6,861 nt of DNA, taken from contig JAJYAH010000377.1 of the NCBI GenBank assembly GCA_021779635.1, positions 1 to 6,861 on the forward strand. Direction: 5' to 3'. The notes under the pieces were generated by a model that saw nothing but the letters and a program-made list of their open reading frames with translations, was not told the DNA's origin and did not search any database. Source of the DNA: Pseudomonadota bacterium. Its GTDB lineage: Bacteria > Pseudomonadota > Alphaproteobacteria > Rhizobiales > Xanthobacteraceae. The position numbers and the translations under genes were made by a program. This document shows, piece by piece, positions 1 to 5,651 of the stretch; positions within the stretch are counted from its first letter, which is position 1; each line of letters opens with the position of its first letter.

Positions 1-477
1 CCGCAAAAGGACTGGCTCGATGTAAACGAGATGATTTTTGAGGTTATAGAGCTGGCGCGCAGCGAGATGCAACGAAATGGTGTTGTATTAGAGACCCAAT
101 TCTCGGCCGACGTGCCGCTCATTCTGGCGGATCGCGTTCAACTGCAGCAGGTGATTCTCAATCTGACCGTGAATGCAATCGAGGCCATGAACGGAGTAGG
201 CCGCGGACAACGAGAGTTGTTGATTCGATCTGCCGTGGCGGAGGATGGATATGTTGCAATATCGGTGCGAGATACCGGTCCGGGCTTTGATCCACGCGGC
301 CTGGAGAGCCTGTTCGATGCGTTCTATACGACGAAGCCCGATGGCCTGGGCATGGGGCTGTCGATAAGCCGCTCGATTATAGAAGCGCACGGCGGGCGGC
401 TGTTTGCCACTGCAAATGTCCCGGACGGCGCCGAGTTTAAGTTCACATTGCCGATTGGCAGCGAGCGGCGTAGCTAA
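1..477 (+). CDS. Sensor histidine kinase, C-terminal ATPase part (5' end outside window)
   Basis: The reading frame is open from base 1 to a TAA at 475-477, giving 158 visible residues, so the gene starts upstream of the window. The visible part is the catalytic ATP-binding (HATPase_c) domain. It shows an N box (LNLTVNAIEA, about residues 53-62), a G1 box (DTGPGF, 91-96), an F box (LFDAFYTTK, 104-112) and a G2 box (GLGMGL, 115-120), followed by the usual HGG segment and closing beta strands. All nucleotide-binding motifs look intact, so this half should bind ATP and phosphorylate a His in a HisKA domain that presumably lies to the left. The stretch at residues 5-27 (WLDVNE...ARSEMQRN) is the usual HisKA-to-ATPase linker of rhizobial PAS/HisKA kinases. 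The gene converges on a minus-strand response-regulator operon with 17 bp between stops, which suggests but does not prove that they belong to one pathway. No terminator hairpin is visible in the gap. Confidence 0.93.
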   Translation, partial: PQKDWLDVNEMIFEVIELARSEMQRNGVVLETQFSADVPLILADRVQLQQVILNLTVNAIEAMNGVGRGQRELLIRSAVAEDGYVAISVRDTGPGFDPRGLESLFDAFYTTKPDGLGMGLSISRSIIEAHGGRLFATANVPDGAEFKFTLPIGSERRS

Positions 478-494
478 TCTGCTTCTCCATCAGG

Positions 495-1190
495 CTAACT
501 CGTTGCCGATTCACGCAACCCCTCCGGCAGCGCTTCCCATACGCGGATCAGATCTCCCACAGACCCCGCCTGCATTTTCCTCATAACGTTTCCGCGGTGG
601 AGCTTTACGGTAATCTCGCTGATGCCGAGTTCGAAAGCGATTTGCTTGTTTAAGCGACCACAAGCCACCGCACGCAGCACCTGACGCTCGCGCCGGGTTA
701 GCGTGGCAAGACGCTCCAGATATTGCTTCAACACCCGTGCCGACGCCCTGCGTGCAATATCTCTCGCGATGCCGGCCGCTACCGCGTCGAGCAGCGTCTG
801 GTCCCGCACGGGTTTGGTGAGGAAATCAACCGCTCCAGCTTTCATCGCATGCACCGTCATGGGAATATCGCCGTGTCCGGTGAGAAAGATGATCGGCTTT
901 GCATCGGCGTTCGTGGCGAGGTGATTCTGGAGGTCAAGTCCGCTCGACCCGGGCATACGGACGTCGAGAATGAGGCAACCGGGTCGGTCGGGAAGGTCGG
1001 ATTCCAGGAACTCGCGCGTCGATGCGAAACACTCGGAATCGATGCCCGCTGACATCATGAGTTCCTGAAGAGCCGTACGGATCCGCACATCGTCGTCAAC
1101 AATCAGTACAAGCGGGCGCTCCTCTTCGATGTGGCTCTTCGGCAAGACCGATCGACGTTCCGAGCGCGACTCTTGTGGGTCGTTTGGCAT
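495..1190 (-). CDS. FixJ/NarL-type response regulator (receiver plus LuxR HTH)
   Basis: A 231-residue two-component transcription regulator. After a polar 20-residue N-terminal tail comes a receiver domain (about 26-145) with acidic pair D32/D33, phospho-acceptor D76 in LILDVRMPG, T104 in FLTGHGD and K126 in FLTKP. A helical linker leads to a LuxR/GerE DNA-binding domain (about 163-220) with LTRRERQVL and the recognition region GISEITVKLHR. The receiver and HTH style match the FixJ branch, including NodW/NwsB-like regulators; no specific ortholog can be named. Two starts are possible. The ATG at 1203-1205 is only five codons upstream and lies inside the preceding gene. The ATG at 1188-1190 has GGAGG (1199-1203) eight bases upstream and follows the TGA of the preceding gene by one base, so I use 1190. 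It is the last gene of the operon, converging on the left-edge kinase. The receiver and HTH resemble the regulator at 1576-2217, which suggests duplication. Confidence 0.94.
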   Translation of the reverse strand: MPNDPQESRSERRSVLPKSHIEEERPLVLIVDDDVRIRTALQELMMSAGIDSECFASTREFLESDLPDRPGCLILDVRMPGSSGLDLQNHLATNADAKPIIFLTGHGDIPMTVHAMKAGAVDFLTKPVRDQTLLDAVAAGIARDIARRASARVLKQYLERLATLTRRERQVLRAVACGRLNKQIAFELGISEITVKLHRGNVMRKMQAGSVGDLIRVWEALPEGLRESATS

Positions 1191-1191
1191 G

Positions 1192-1575
1192 TCACTCGCC
1201 TCCATCTTCGCTCTGCAAGGCTTCTCCGATCGCAGCCAGTAACGCCCGGCTATCGACCGGCTTTTGAAAAAACCGGCTTCCTAGGGCCACCGCCCGACGC
1301 TGGTCTTCTATCTCATGACGAGCGGTGATGAGGATAACTGGAATCCCAGGGCGAGCTCGCCTCACCAATTCGCCCAGCTCAAAGCCATCGATGACGGGCA
1401 TACCAACGTCAGCGATGAGACAATCCGATTCCGAAAGAGCGGCCTCGTCGTCTAGGAATGATCTGGCGGATCCAAACGACCGAACCGAGTACCCCGCCGA
1501 TTCAAGCAAATCCTGCAGGGCTTCGAGAAGCCTCAAATCATCGTCGACGGCAGCAATGACGAAGGTTCGTAACAT
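1192..1575 (-). CDS. Single-domain CheY-like response regulator
   Basis: A 127-residue protein consisting of one receiver domain and nothing else. Visible landmarks are the acidic residues D11/D12 after the first strand, phospho-acceptor D56 in CLIADVGMP, T84 in ILITARH and K105 in FFQKPV, all at the standard receiver spacing. Such stand-alone receivers shuttle or drain phosphoryl groups, or act by protein-protein contact; with no output domain it cannot be a direct DNA-binding regulator. Its ATG (1573-1575) directly abuts the TGA of the upstream regulator (1576-1578), with GGAAG at 1583-1587 as ribosome binding site, seven bases away. Its own TGA (1192-1194) is one base from the next gene's ATG. 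The receiver differs from the two FixJ-type receivers around it (IADVGMP and LITARHE instead of LILDV and FLTGHGD), so it is not simply a truncated copy of either neighbour. Confidence 0.92.
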   Translation of the reverse strand: MLRTFVIAAVDDDLRLLEALQDLLESAGYSVRSFGSARSFLDDEAALSESDCLIADVGMPVIDGFELGELVRRARPGIPVILITARHEIEDQRRAVALGSRFFQKPVDSRALLAAIGEALQSEDGGE

Positions 1576-2217
1576 TCAGCTACTTCCAGCTCGCCTCGAG
1601 TGAGTGACGGGTATCAGAAGTCTCTCGGCTATCCTCACCAGATCAGCGAGTGAGGCTGCCTCCATCTTCTGCATGATCTTGCTTCGATGATTTTGCAGCG
1701 TGACTTCACTGATCCCGAGCTCCGCAGCCGCCTGTTTGTTGAGCAACCCACTGACCACGAGTGGAAGGACCTCGCGCTCTCGCGGTGTTAGGCTGCCTAG
1801 ACGCTTGCGCAGTCTCTCGAGTTCCGCCCGCTCCTGCCGCGCAACTCGATCGCGATCAACAGCCGATTGGATTGCATCTACAAGTTCTCGCTCGGTGAAC
1901 GGCTTGGTCAGAAAGTCGACCGCACCGTCTTTGATGGCGCGTACGGACGAGGAAATGTCGCCGTGCCCGGTAAGAAAAACGATTGGGGGATGATCTCCAT
2001 GCGAAATCTGCTTTTGAAAATCCAAACCATTGATGTCCGGCAGTTCCACGTCCAGGATCAGACATCCCGGCAAGTCGGGCCGAGGGTACGATATGTATTC
2101 GCCCGCCGACCCCAGCGCGATGGCGCGCCAACCGAGAGATTCCAGGAGATCCGACAACGACTCTCGCATGCGGGCATCGTCATCTACAATGAAGACGATG
2201 AAATTCCGGGCGGTCAT
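1576..2217 (-). CDS. FixJ/NarL-type response regulator (receiver plus LuxR HTH)
   Basis: A 213-residue two-component transcription regulator. The receiver (about 6-122) has acidic pair D12/D13, phospho-acceptor D56 in LILDVELPD, T83 in FLTGHGD and K105 in FLTKP. A charged linker (about 123-140, rich in Arg and Glu, possibly coiled coil) joins it to a LuxR-type HTH (about 143-200) with LTPREREVL and GISEVTLQNHRSKIMQKM. Many FixJ relatives have TVKxHR in the recognition helix where this one has TLQNHR, so its DNA target probably differs from that of the regulator at 495-1190. The ATG overlaps the stop of the upstream kinase-like gene as ATGA (2214-2217), a classic coupling junction. The only upstream purine run is a GAGAG-like stretch, so it likely depends on translation of the upstream gene. 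Confidence 0.94.
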   Translation of the reverse strand: MTARNFIVFIVDDDARMRESLSDLLESLGWRAIALGSAGEYISYPRPDLPGCLILDVELPDINGLDFQKQISHGDHPPIVFLTGHGDISSSVRAIKDGAVDFLTKPFTERELVDAIQSAVDRDRVARQERAELERLRKRLGSLTPREREVLPLVVSGLLNKQAAAELGISEVTLQNHRSKIMQKMEAASLADLVRIAERLLIPVTHSRRAGSS

Positions 2218-2630
2218 GTTGCGTCTCTCACTTCGATCGGCACGGTTTCGTCGGCCTTCGATCTCGCCTTATCAATCTGGTCGAATTTCTCCCGGATGCG
2301 CCCAACGAACTCCGAAGCCGAATTCGCGTCGCGAACAATGCGGTCGAGAGTGATTTTCGCTCGCTCAAGATTTGGCGGATCGGCAGACAACCAACGACGA
2401 CACGCATGGCACGTAGCGACAATCGCGGCCAGAGGCTGGTTCACCTCATGGGCAATCGAGGCGGAAAGCTCGCGCAGGCTGGTTGCAGATGCAATCTTGT
2501 CCAGCGCATCGTCCGGCAGAAGCTCACGCAGCCCGCCATCATCACGATTTTTCGCGTCGATATCGATCATTGCAGCGTACCAGCCGACAAATTGGCCGTG
2601 TTCATTGCGGACCAGCACCTCTATTTGCAT
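2214..2630 (-). CDS. Truncated sensor kinase: PAS end plus HisKA domain, no ATPase domain
   Basis: A 138-residue protein that begins inside a PAS/PAC-like segment (residues 1-28, with RNEHGQFVGWY and MIDID as in the last PAS strands of rhizobial kinases). It continues through a complete HisKA/DHp domain, with phospho-acceptor H61 in SIAHEVNQPLAAI and a second helix at about 88-116. It ends 22 residues after that helix, where the HATPase domain of a normal kinase would begin. No N, G1, F or G2 box is present. The stop is fused to the start of the next regulator as ATGA, so the end is a gene boundary and not an unread remainder. It may be phosphorylated in trans by another kinase, act as a phosphotransfer or dimerisation partner, or be a decaying kinase. 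ATG 2628-2630 is the only ATG in this frame after an in-frame TAA at 2706-2708, and it has no clear Shine-Dalgarno. First gene of the four-gene operon. Confidence 0.82.
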   Translation of the reverse strand: MQIEVLVRNEHGQFVGWYAAMIDIDAKNRDDGGLRELLPDDALDKIASATSLRELSASIAHEVNQPLAAIVATCHACRRWLSADPPNLERAKITLDRIVRDANSASEFVGRIREKFDQIDKARSKADETVPIEVRDAT

Positions 2631-2820
2631 AGCAAAACGTCGACAGTCGCCTGGGCACCCCCCGACATTCGCTCCTAGGCCAACTGCAACGCCTCGCGTC
2701 CCAAGTTAGCTCGTCGGTGGACAATAGCAGAGACGCCCCGAGCCGCATGTAATGGAAATCTATGATACGGACCGGCCGGGTCAGGTCAGGCAGTCGGCTT
2801 GACGTTGGCCCGAGGCAGCT
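2631..2820. other. Intergenic stretch upstream of the response-regulator operon
   Basis: No gene is recognisable on either strand. The frame of the downstream kinase-like gene stays open for 25 codons upstream of its ATG (to the TAA at 2706-2708), but that stretch contains no ATG, GTG or TTG in frame. The operon promoter should lie here or just upstream; I could not pick out a convincing -35/-10 pair. A short tandem GGTCA GGTCA occurs near 2778-2788 and is too short to interpret. Confidence 0.5.
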
Positions 2821-3270
2821 TCAGCCGCCGGCTCCCTCGCAAAGGATTGACCCAGCCCCAGGGAGAGTTCGGAGTCCAATGAGACTTTGATGCAGAGCAA
2901 TATGCGGAGACTCATCCAACATACCTATTACAGCGAATGCCCTCTTTTTTCCTCGCCAACGGTCAGCGCGCCGCCTCGTGTGAGCCAGTTCAGTTTTGGC
3001 GCTGTCTGCCAGCGGCGCGACCGCCTTGCGGGCGCCGACGGATGTAGCCGCCCCAGAGCGGCACGAATAGGAAGTAAAGAGGAAGGCCGAGAACAGGTAG
3101 CCAAGTTCGATGGTCGAGAGGCCGAGGTCCCTGACGGCGACCGACAGCACCACCCGGTCGATGTAGTTGATCGCGAGAGCTGTGAACACGTAGACGGGAA
3201 TTCGCCCCCGGGGCCATTCCTCTTCCCTTCCTTGCCCACGCGCGGGTCTTTTCAGCTGCGTCGACCGCAT
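2821..3270 (-). pseudogene. MFS transporter, 5' remnant
   Basis: The frame from ATG 3268-3270 starts like a major facilitator superfamily permease. A basic, hydrophilic N terminus (residues 1-23) is followed by a first membrane helix with the family-typical NYIDRVVLSVAV (about 35-46), then DLGLSTIELGYLFSAFLFTSY (48-68), matching the segment between helices 1 and 2 of ACS-type organic-anion transporters. After residue 70 similarity stops: GARKAVAPLA (79-88) could be the degraded loop motif after helix 2, and the rest is charged and non-membrane-like. A functional permease has about 400 or more residues and 12 helices; at most about one and a half helices are visible. The frame stays open to 2821 with a 149-residue reading, but only 3064-3270 looks like a transporter. 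I see no continuation in another frame, so a deletion of the 3' part is more likely than a single frameshift. There is no strong ribosome binding site before the ATG. Confidence 0.65.
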
Positions 3271-3302
3271 TGGCTTGCGGCACCACAGCGGGGGTGTACC
3301 CG

Positions 3303-3443
3303 TCAGCCCTTCTTCTTCATCGGCTCGATCGGCGGAATGAGGTAAGCGAAGAACGCCACCGATTCCCGACCAACGAACCTCGTCGTCAAACCGAAACGCT
3401 GGGTCGGCCTAGCAAAGATATTCAGTGCATCAGGAACCGGAAA
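3303..3443 (-). other. Short coding-like tail of unknown origin (possible gene remnant)
   Basis: Between an in-frame TGA at 3444-3446 and a TGA at 3303-3305 the minus strand reads 46 residues without a start codon near its beginning. The end reads RESVAFFAYLIPPIEPMKKKG, with a hydrophobic AFFAYLIPPI segment and a basic tail. It looks like the C terminus of a real protein, possibly a membrane protein, directly upstream of the MFS remnant. I do not recognise the family, and chance coding is possible. Confidence 0.25.
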
Positions 3444-3659
3444 TCAAGAATTCCAGTTTTGTTCTTCCTTGCCGGCCGAAAGCGCCAATGCTCTTGCCGC
3501 ATCAGCATGGGACGCCGTTACCGCGCGCATCTGATAGTCGCCAGCTAGAGCGTTGAGCTGACTTGCAACCCATGCATCGGTCATGGTGTTCGCGATGCGA
3601 ATCAGAGTCTGAGCCGTTTCCATGTATTTCTTGCCTCGCCGTGAGATCTGAATCGTCAT
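3444..3659 (-). CDS. Small hypothetical protein, 71 residues
   Basis: A 71-residue, mostly helical, soluble protein with no signal peptide or membrane segment. The core (about 13-62) has regularly spaced hydrophobic positions: METAQTLIRIANTMTD, then VASQLNALAGDYQMRA and ASHADAARALA. This looks like two or three amphipathic helices. I recognise the style as a small conserved hypothetical family common in Bradyrhizobium (pattern IAxTMTD...LxxLAxDYxxRA), from memory and without a search. The start ATG 3657-3659 has GAGG five bases upstream; a second in-frame ATG at residue 13 is possible, but the residues before it also look coding. No function can be assigned. It stands alone, with a decayed MFS region downstream and no gene directly upstream. 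Confidence 0.7.
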   Translation of the reverse strand: MTIQISRRGKKYMETAQTLIRIANTMTDAWVASQLNALAGDYQMRAVTASHADAARALALSAGKEEQNWNS

Positions 3660-4088
3660 GATGGCCTCGCTGGTTCTCTTGCCGGTTCAAGATAAAGCGC
3701 CGCGATCCCAAGCCCAATCAAACGCAAGGCAGCGCCGCGCTATCCAAAGGAATAGCAAACCTAAACGAAGGTCTGCCCTTGGCGGCCGGCCCGCACCGAG
3801 CCCAAGTCTTTCAGGTGTAAGCCAAAGATTGGCTCTGGCGACGAAGGCGCGACAAGGCCCGACCTTGAATCTAAAACTGCGATCAACCCTTTGCCTGTCG
3901 CGGACAAGACCAAAGTATAGCGACAGCAAGACGAGAGAATATTCGGCACCCTCCCCCAGAACGATTCTCGATGGCATCGGCCGGCGCTACATCCGGCGCC
4001 AGATGAACTTTTCAAAGCTGAGTGCTCGGTACACGGCGCCGGATCATCGAAAGGCGAAATCTGCACTTTTCGGACAACGGAGATGACC
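3660..4088. other. About 430 bp without a recognisable gene
   Basis: Open frames exist on both strands, but none has a credible protein: compositions are Arg/Ser-rich, without conserved motifs, domain-like patterns or well-placed ribosome binding sites. The stretch is less G+C-rich and less codon-structured than the flanking genes. It should carry the promoters of the minus-strand gene at 3444-3659 and the plus-strand gene at 4089-4265. The only clear structure is the inverted repeat at 3991-4044, listed separately. Confidence 0.5.
3991..4044. repeat. Perfect 10-bp inverted repeat upstream of small secreted-protein gene
   Basis: ATCCGGCGCC at 3991-4000 and its exact reverse complement GGCGCCGGAT at 4035-4044 are separated by 34 bases. 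The flanking bases do not extend the pairing. The right arm ends 44 bases before the ATG at 4089, so on a transcript it could form a G+C-rich stem in the leader, or on DNA serve as a paired site for a dimeric regulator. There is no following T run, so it is not a typical intrinsic terminator. A related CCGGCGC copy sits at 3981-3987. Confidence 0.5.
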
Positions 4089-4265
4089 ATGCGAGATATC
4101 ATTCTGCGCACACTTCTCGTTCTGCTAATCGCTTCAATAGCCGCCGAGTCGGCGACTGCGTCCGAACGCAATCGCGGTCGAGCAAAGGCCGTGGTGTGGC
4201 CAGCGAGCAACGGCAAAACAGCAACGTCTATTATGCACTCGCGGTGCAATGACGTCGGGGGATAG
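4089..4265 (+). CDS. Small secreted protein, 58 residues, possibly frameshifted
   Basis: A 58-residue protein with a clear Sec signal peptide: basic MRDIILR, a hydrophobic core (about 8-19) and a likely cut after SATA at residue 24. The mature part is about 34 residues, basic, with one Cys (C53). Two ATGs lie six bases apart. The one at 4083 touches the Shine-Dalgarno GGAG (4079-4082), whereas ATG 4089-4091 is six bases from it, so I use 4089. After about residue 34 another plus-strand frame reads VASEQRQNSNVYYALAVQ and stops at 4252. That wording looks more like the tail of a small rhizobial secreted protein than the actual tail here, so a one-base indel may have changed the C terminus. Function unknown. 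It lies 151 bp before the next secreted-protein gene on the same strand. Confidence 0.55.
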   Translation: MRDIILRTLLVLLIASIAAESATASERNRGRAKAVVWPASNGKTATSIMHSRCNDVGG

Positions 4266-4406
4266 CCAGGCACTGATCGGCGTCCCACCAACAAACCATC
4301 TCTCTCCCGCCTCGAACATTCCTCTAGGGATCAGCCCCTCCGCATTGCCTCGAGCCTGATCCCATCTGACCGATATGCTTCGAGAAACCTACCTATCCAA
4401 GACATT

Positions 4407-4410
4407 GGAG
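4407..4410 (+). promoter_or_regulatory. Ribosome binding site that fixes the start at 4417
   Basis: GGAG followed by six bases and ATG (4417-4419). This selects the downstream start over the in-frame ATG at 4375, whose use would put 14 polar residues ahead of the signal peptide. Confidence 0.75.
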
Positions 4411-4416
4411 ACCCCT

Positions 4417-4776
4417 ATGAAAACGATTCCTTCTTATGCCGCCGCAATTGGCTGCTTCATTGCCGTGACGTGCACCGCACATGCCCGATCCATTTACGAT
4501 GGGTCCTGGGACCTGACATTTCTGACAAACCGAGGCGCGTGCGACCGTGCGTACAACTTCACGGTCAATGTCGCAGATGGCATCGTTACCCACCCGAACC
4601 TTGTGCGGTTCAGGGGATACGTCGCGAGGTCAGGTGCGGTACGAGCTTCAGTCACTGTTCAGGACAAATACGCGGCCGGCTCCGGAAGACTTTCGGGCGC
4701 CTCCGGCCAAGGCACGTGGAGCGGCTACGCTGGAAGCGAGCGGTGTTCGGGTTCCTGGACGGCCCGCAGAAATTGA
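4417..4776 (+). CDS. Secreted small protein of a conserved rhizobial family, function unknown
   Basis: A 119-residue protein with a Sec signal peptide (MKTIPS, hydrophobic core about 7-20, probable cut after AHA at residue 23). The mature part begins RSIYDGSWDLTFLTNRGACD and alternates short polar and hydrophobic segments, consistent with a beta-sheet fold. It ends in a Gly/Ser-rich repeat-like region (GSGRLSGASGQGTWSGYAGS, 88-107). Two Cys in the mature part, C42 and C110, are positioned to form one disulfide across the whole domain. I recognise the pattern YDGSWDLTF...RGxCD...NFTV...GxGTWSG from small exported proteins common in Bradyrhizobium and relatives, but know no assigned activity. 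An in-frame upstream ATG at 4375 would add 14 residues; the GGAG at 4407-4410 and the signal-peptide geometry favour 4417. Stop TGA at 4774-4776. Confidence 0.85.
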   Translation: MKTIPSYAAAIGCFIAVTCTAHARSIYDGSWDLTFLTNRGACDRAYNFTVNVADGIVTHPNLVRFRGYVARSGAVRASVTVQDKYAAGSGRLSGASGQGTWSGYAGSERCSGSWTARRN

Positions 4777-4912
4777 GCTGTCCGGCGACTCCTCTCAGCA
4801 ACGAGTCAGGAGCGCCGTTTCAGCGTCGCGCCCGCCATGTCGGTACTACCCTTGACAGCCGACCTCAATCCGCGTGTTGCGACGGCCAAAACCAAAGCAA
4901 GCAACCTGGAAA

Positions 4913-5552
4913 TCAGGTCAACAAAAGCGCTAAGCCCGGATCGCCTCTCTCCATTGCGCGTCTGTAGGCCGGCCGATTACCGATTCGCACGAGATATCTG
5001 ATGATATTGGGAAAGCGCGTGAGGTCGTATGGCTGAAAGTAGCGCATTGTGGTGAGCGAAACTCCGATCATGATGTCAGCACACGTGAACTCTCTACCCG
5101 CTAGATAAGTCGCGCTCCGCATCCGCACCTCGATGGAGTGCACGGTCGACCCGCGCCTGAGTTGCTAACAGCACAGGGTTGTTGTCACGGAGCTGGAGCT
5201 GATTGAGGATCATCAACCGACCCAACTTCGCCTGTAACGTGGCATTGGCAAAGTGAAACCAATATAAGAATTCGGCGAAGTCAGGATCCTCGCTCGGAGG
5301 GTCAGCTGACCGCCGCCGTATTTGGCGATGATATATTGGACGATGGCGCCAGACTCAGCGAGCGTGACATTGCCGTCAATTACGATTGGCGCCGCTTGCT
5401 TCCATCGGATGGAGTGCCTTGTAGTCCGCCGGAGCGAGCAAGGTCCGCTTTTCACGCGCATATCGTTTGATTTCATAAGGAATTTCGAGTTCCTCGCAGA
5501 GCCAGACGATCCGCTCCGATTGCGACCTCTGGAGATGATGTAACGTAAGCAT
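4913..5552 (-). pseudogene. Glutathione S-transferase, broken by three frameshifts
   Basis: Read across three frames, this is a nearly full-length cytosolic GST of about 210 residues, the normal family length. Piece 1 begins at ATG 5550-5552: MLTLHHLQRSQSERIVWLCE, the first strand and helix of the thioredoxin-like domain, running to YKALHPM near 5403. Piece 2 resumes one base later: KQAAPIVIDGNVTLAESGAI, with the cis-Pro and the ESGA glutathione-binding turn, to GGGQL near 5304. Piece 3, which has no start codon of its own, runs from about 5303 to 5140 (DPPSEDPDFAEFLYWFHFAN and RDNNPVLLATQARVDRALH), the first helices of the C-terminal domain. Piece 4 runs from about 5138 to the stop at 4913 (ATYLAGREFTCADIMIGVSL, RYFQPYDL, RIGNRPAYRRAM); T-C-A-D is the GST N-capping box. 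Each unshifted reading meets an early stop, for example TGA at 5376-5378 and TAG at 5094-5096. Full length with only small indels points to recent decay, or to poor sequence quality. Confidence 0.85.
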
Positions 5553-5651
5553 GACCTTCCGCTGATCGATCTGCGATGGGCGATTGTCCCTCGTTCTAAT
5601 AGCTAACTACGGACATATCGCCCTCGCGACTGTTCCTAACTCAGCGCGCGG

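Noticed and set aside
478..494. Bidirectional terminator between the converging kinase and regulator genes
   Set aside because: The 17-bp gap contains no stem with complementary arms and no T run; any terminator would have to lie inside a coding region.
495..2630. Identification as nodVW or nwsAB nodulation regulators
   Set aside because: The receiver and HTH style fits that subfamily, but such regulators are numerous in these genomes and the kinase here is truncated. Motif similarity alone does not support a gene name.
1867..2709. A 280-codon plus-strand open frame, the longest uninterrupted frame in the window
   Set aside because: It lies opposite the FixJ-type regulator and HisKA genes, whose minus-strand reading has full domain motifs. 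The plus reading has no recognisable motif and is a G+C-driven antisense frame.
3658..4086. A 142-codon plus-strand open frame
   Set aside because: Basic, low-complexity-like reading with no family resemblance and no convincing ribosome binding site.
3761..4294. A 177-codon minus-strand open frame across the empty region
   Set aside because: Arg/Ser/Cys-scattered composition, no motif, no ribosome binding site, and it runs opposite the secreted-protein gene with its good start and signal peptide.
4777..4912. Terminator-like CTCCT...AGGAG pairing after the secreted-protein gene
   Set aside because: Only about five bases pair around an open loop and no T run follows.
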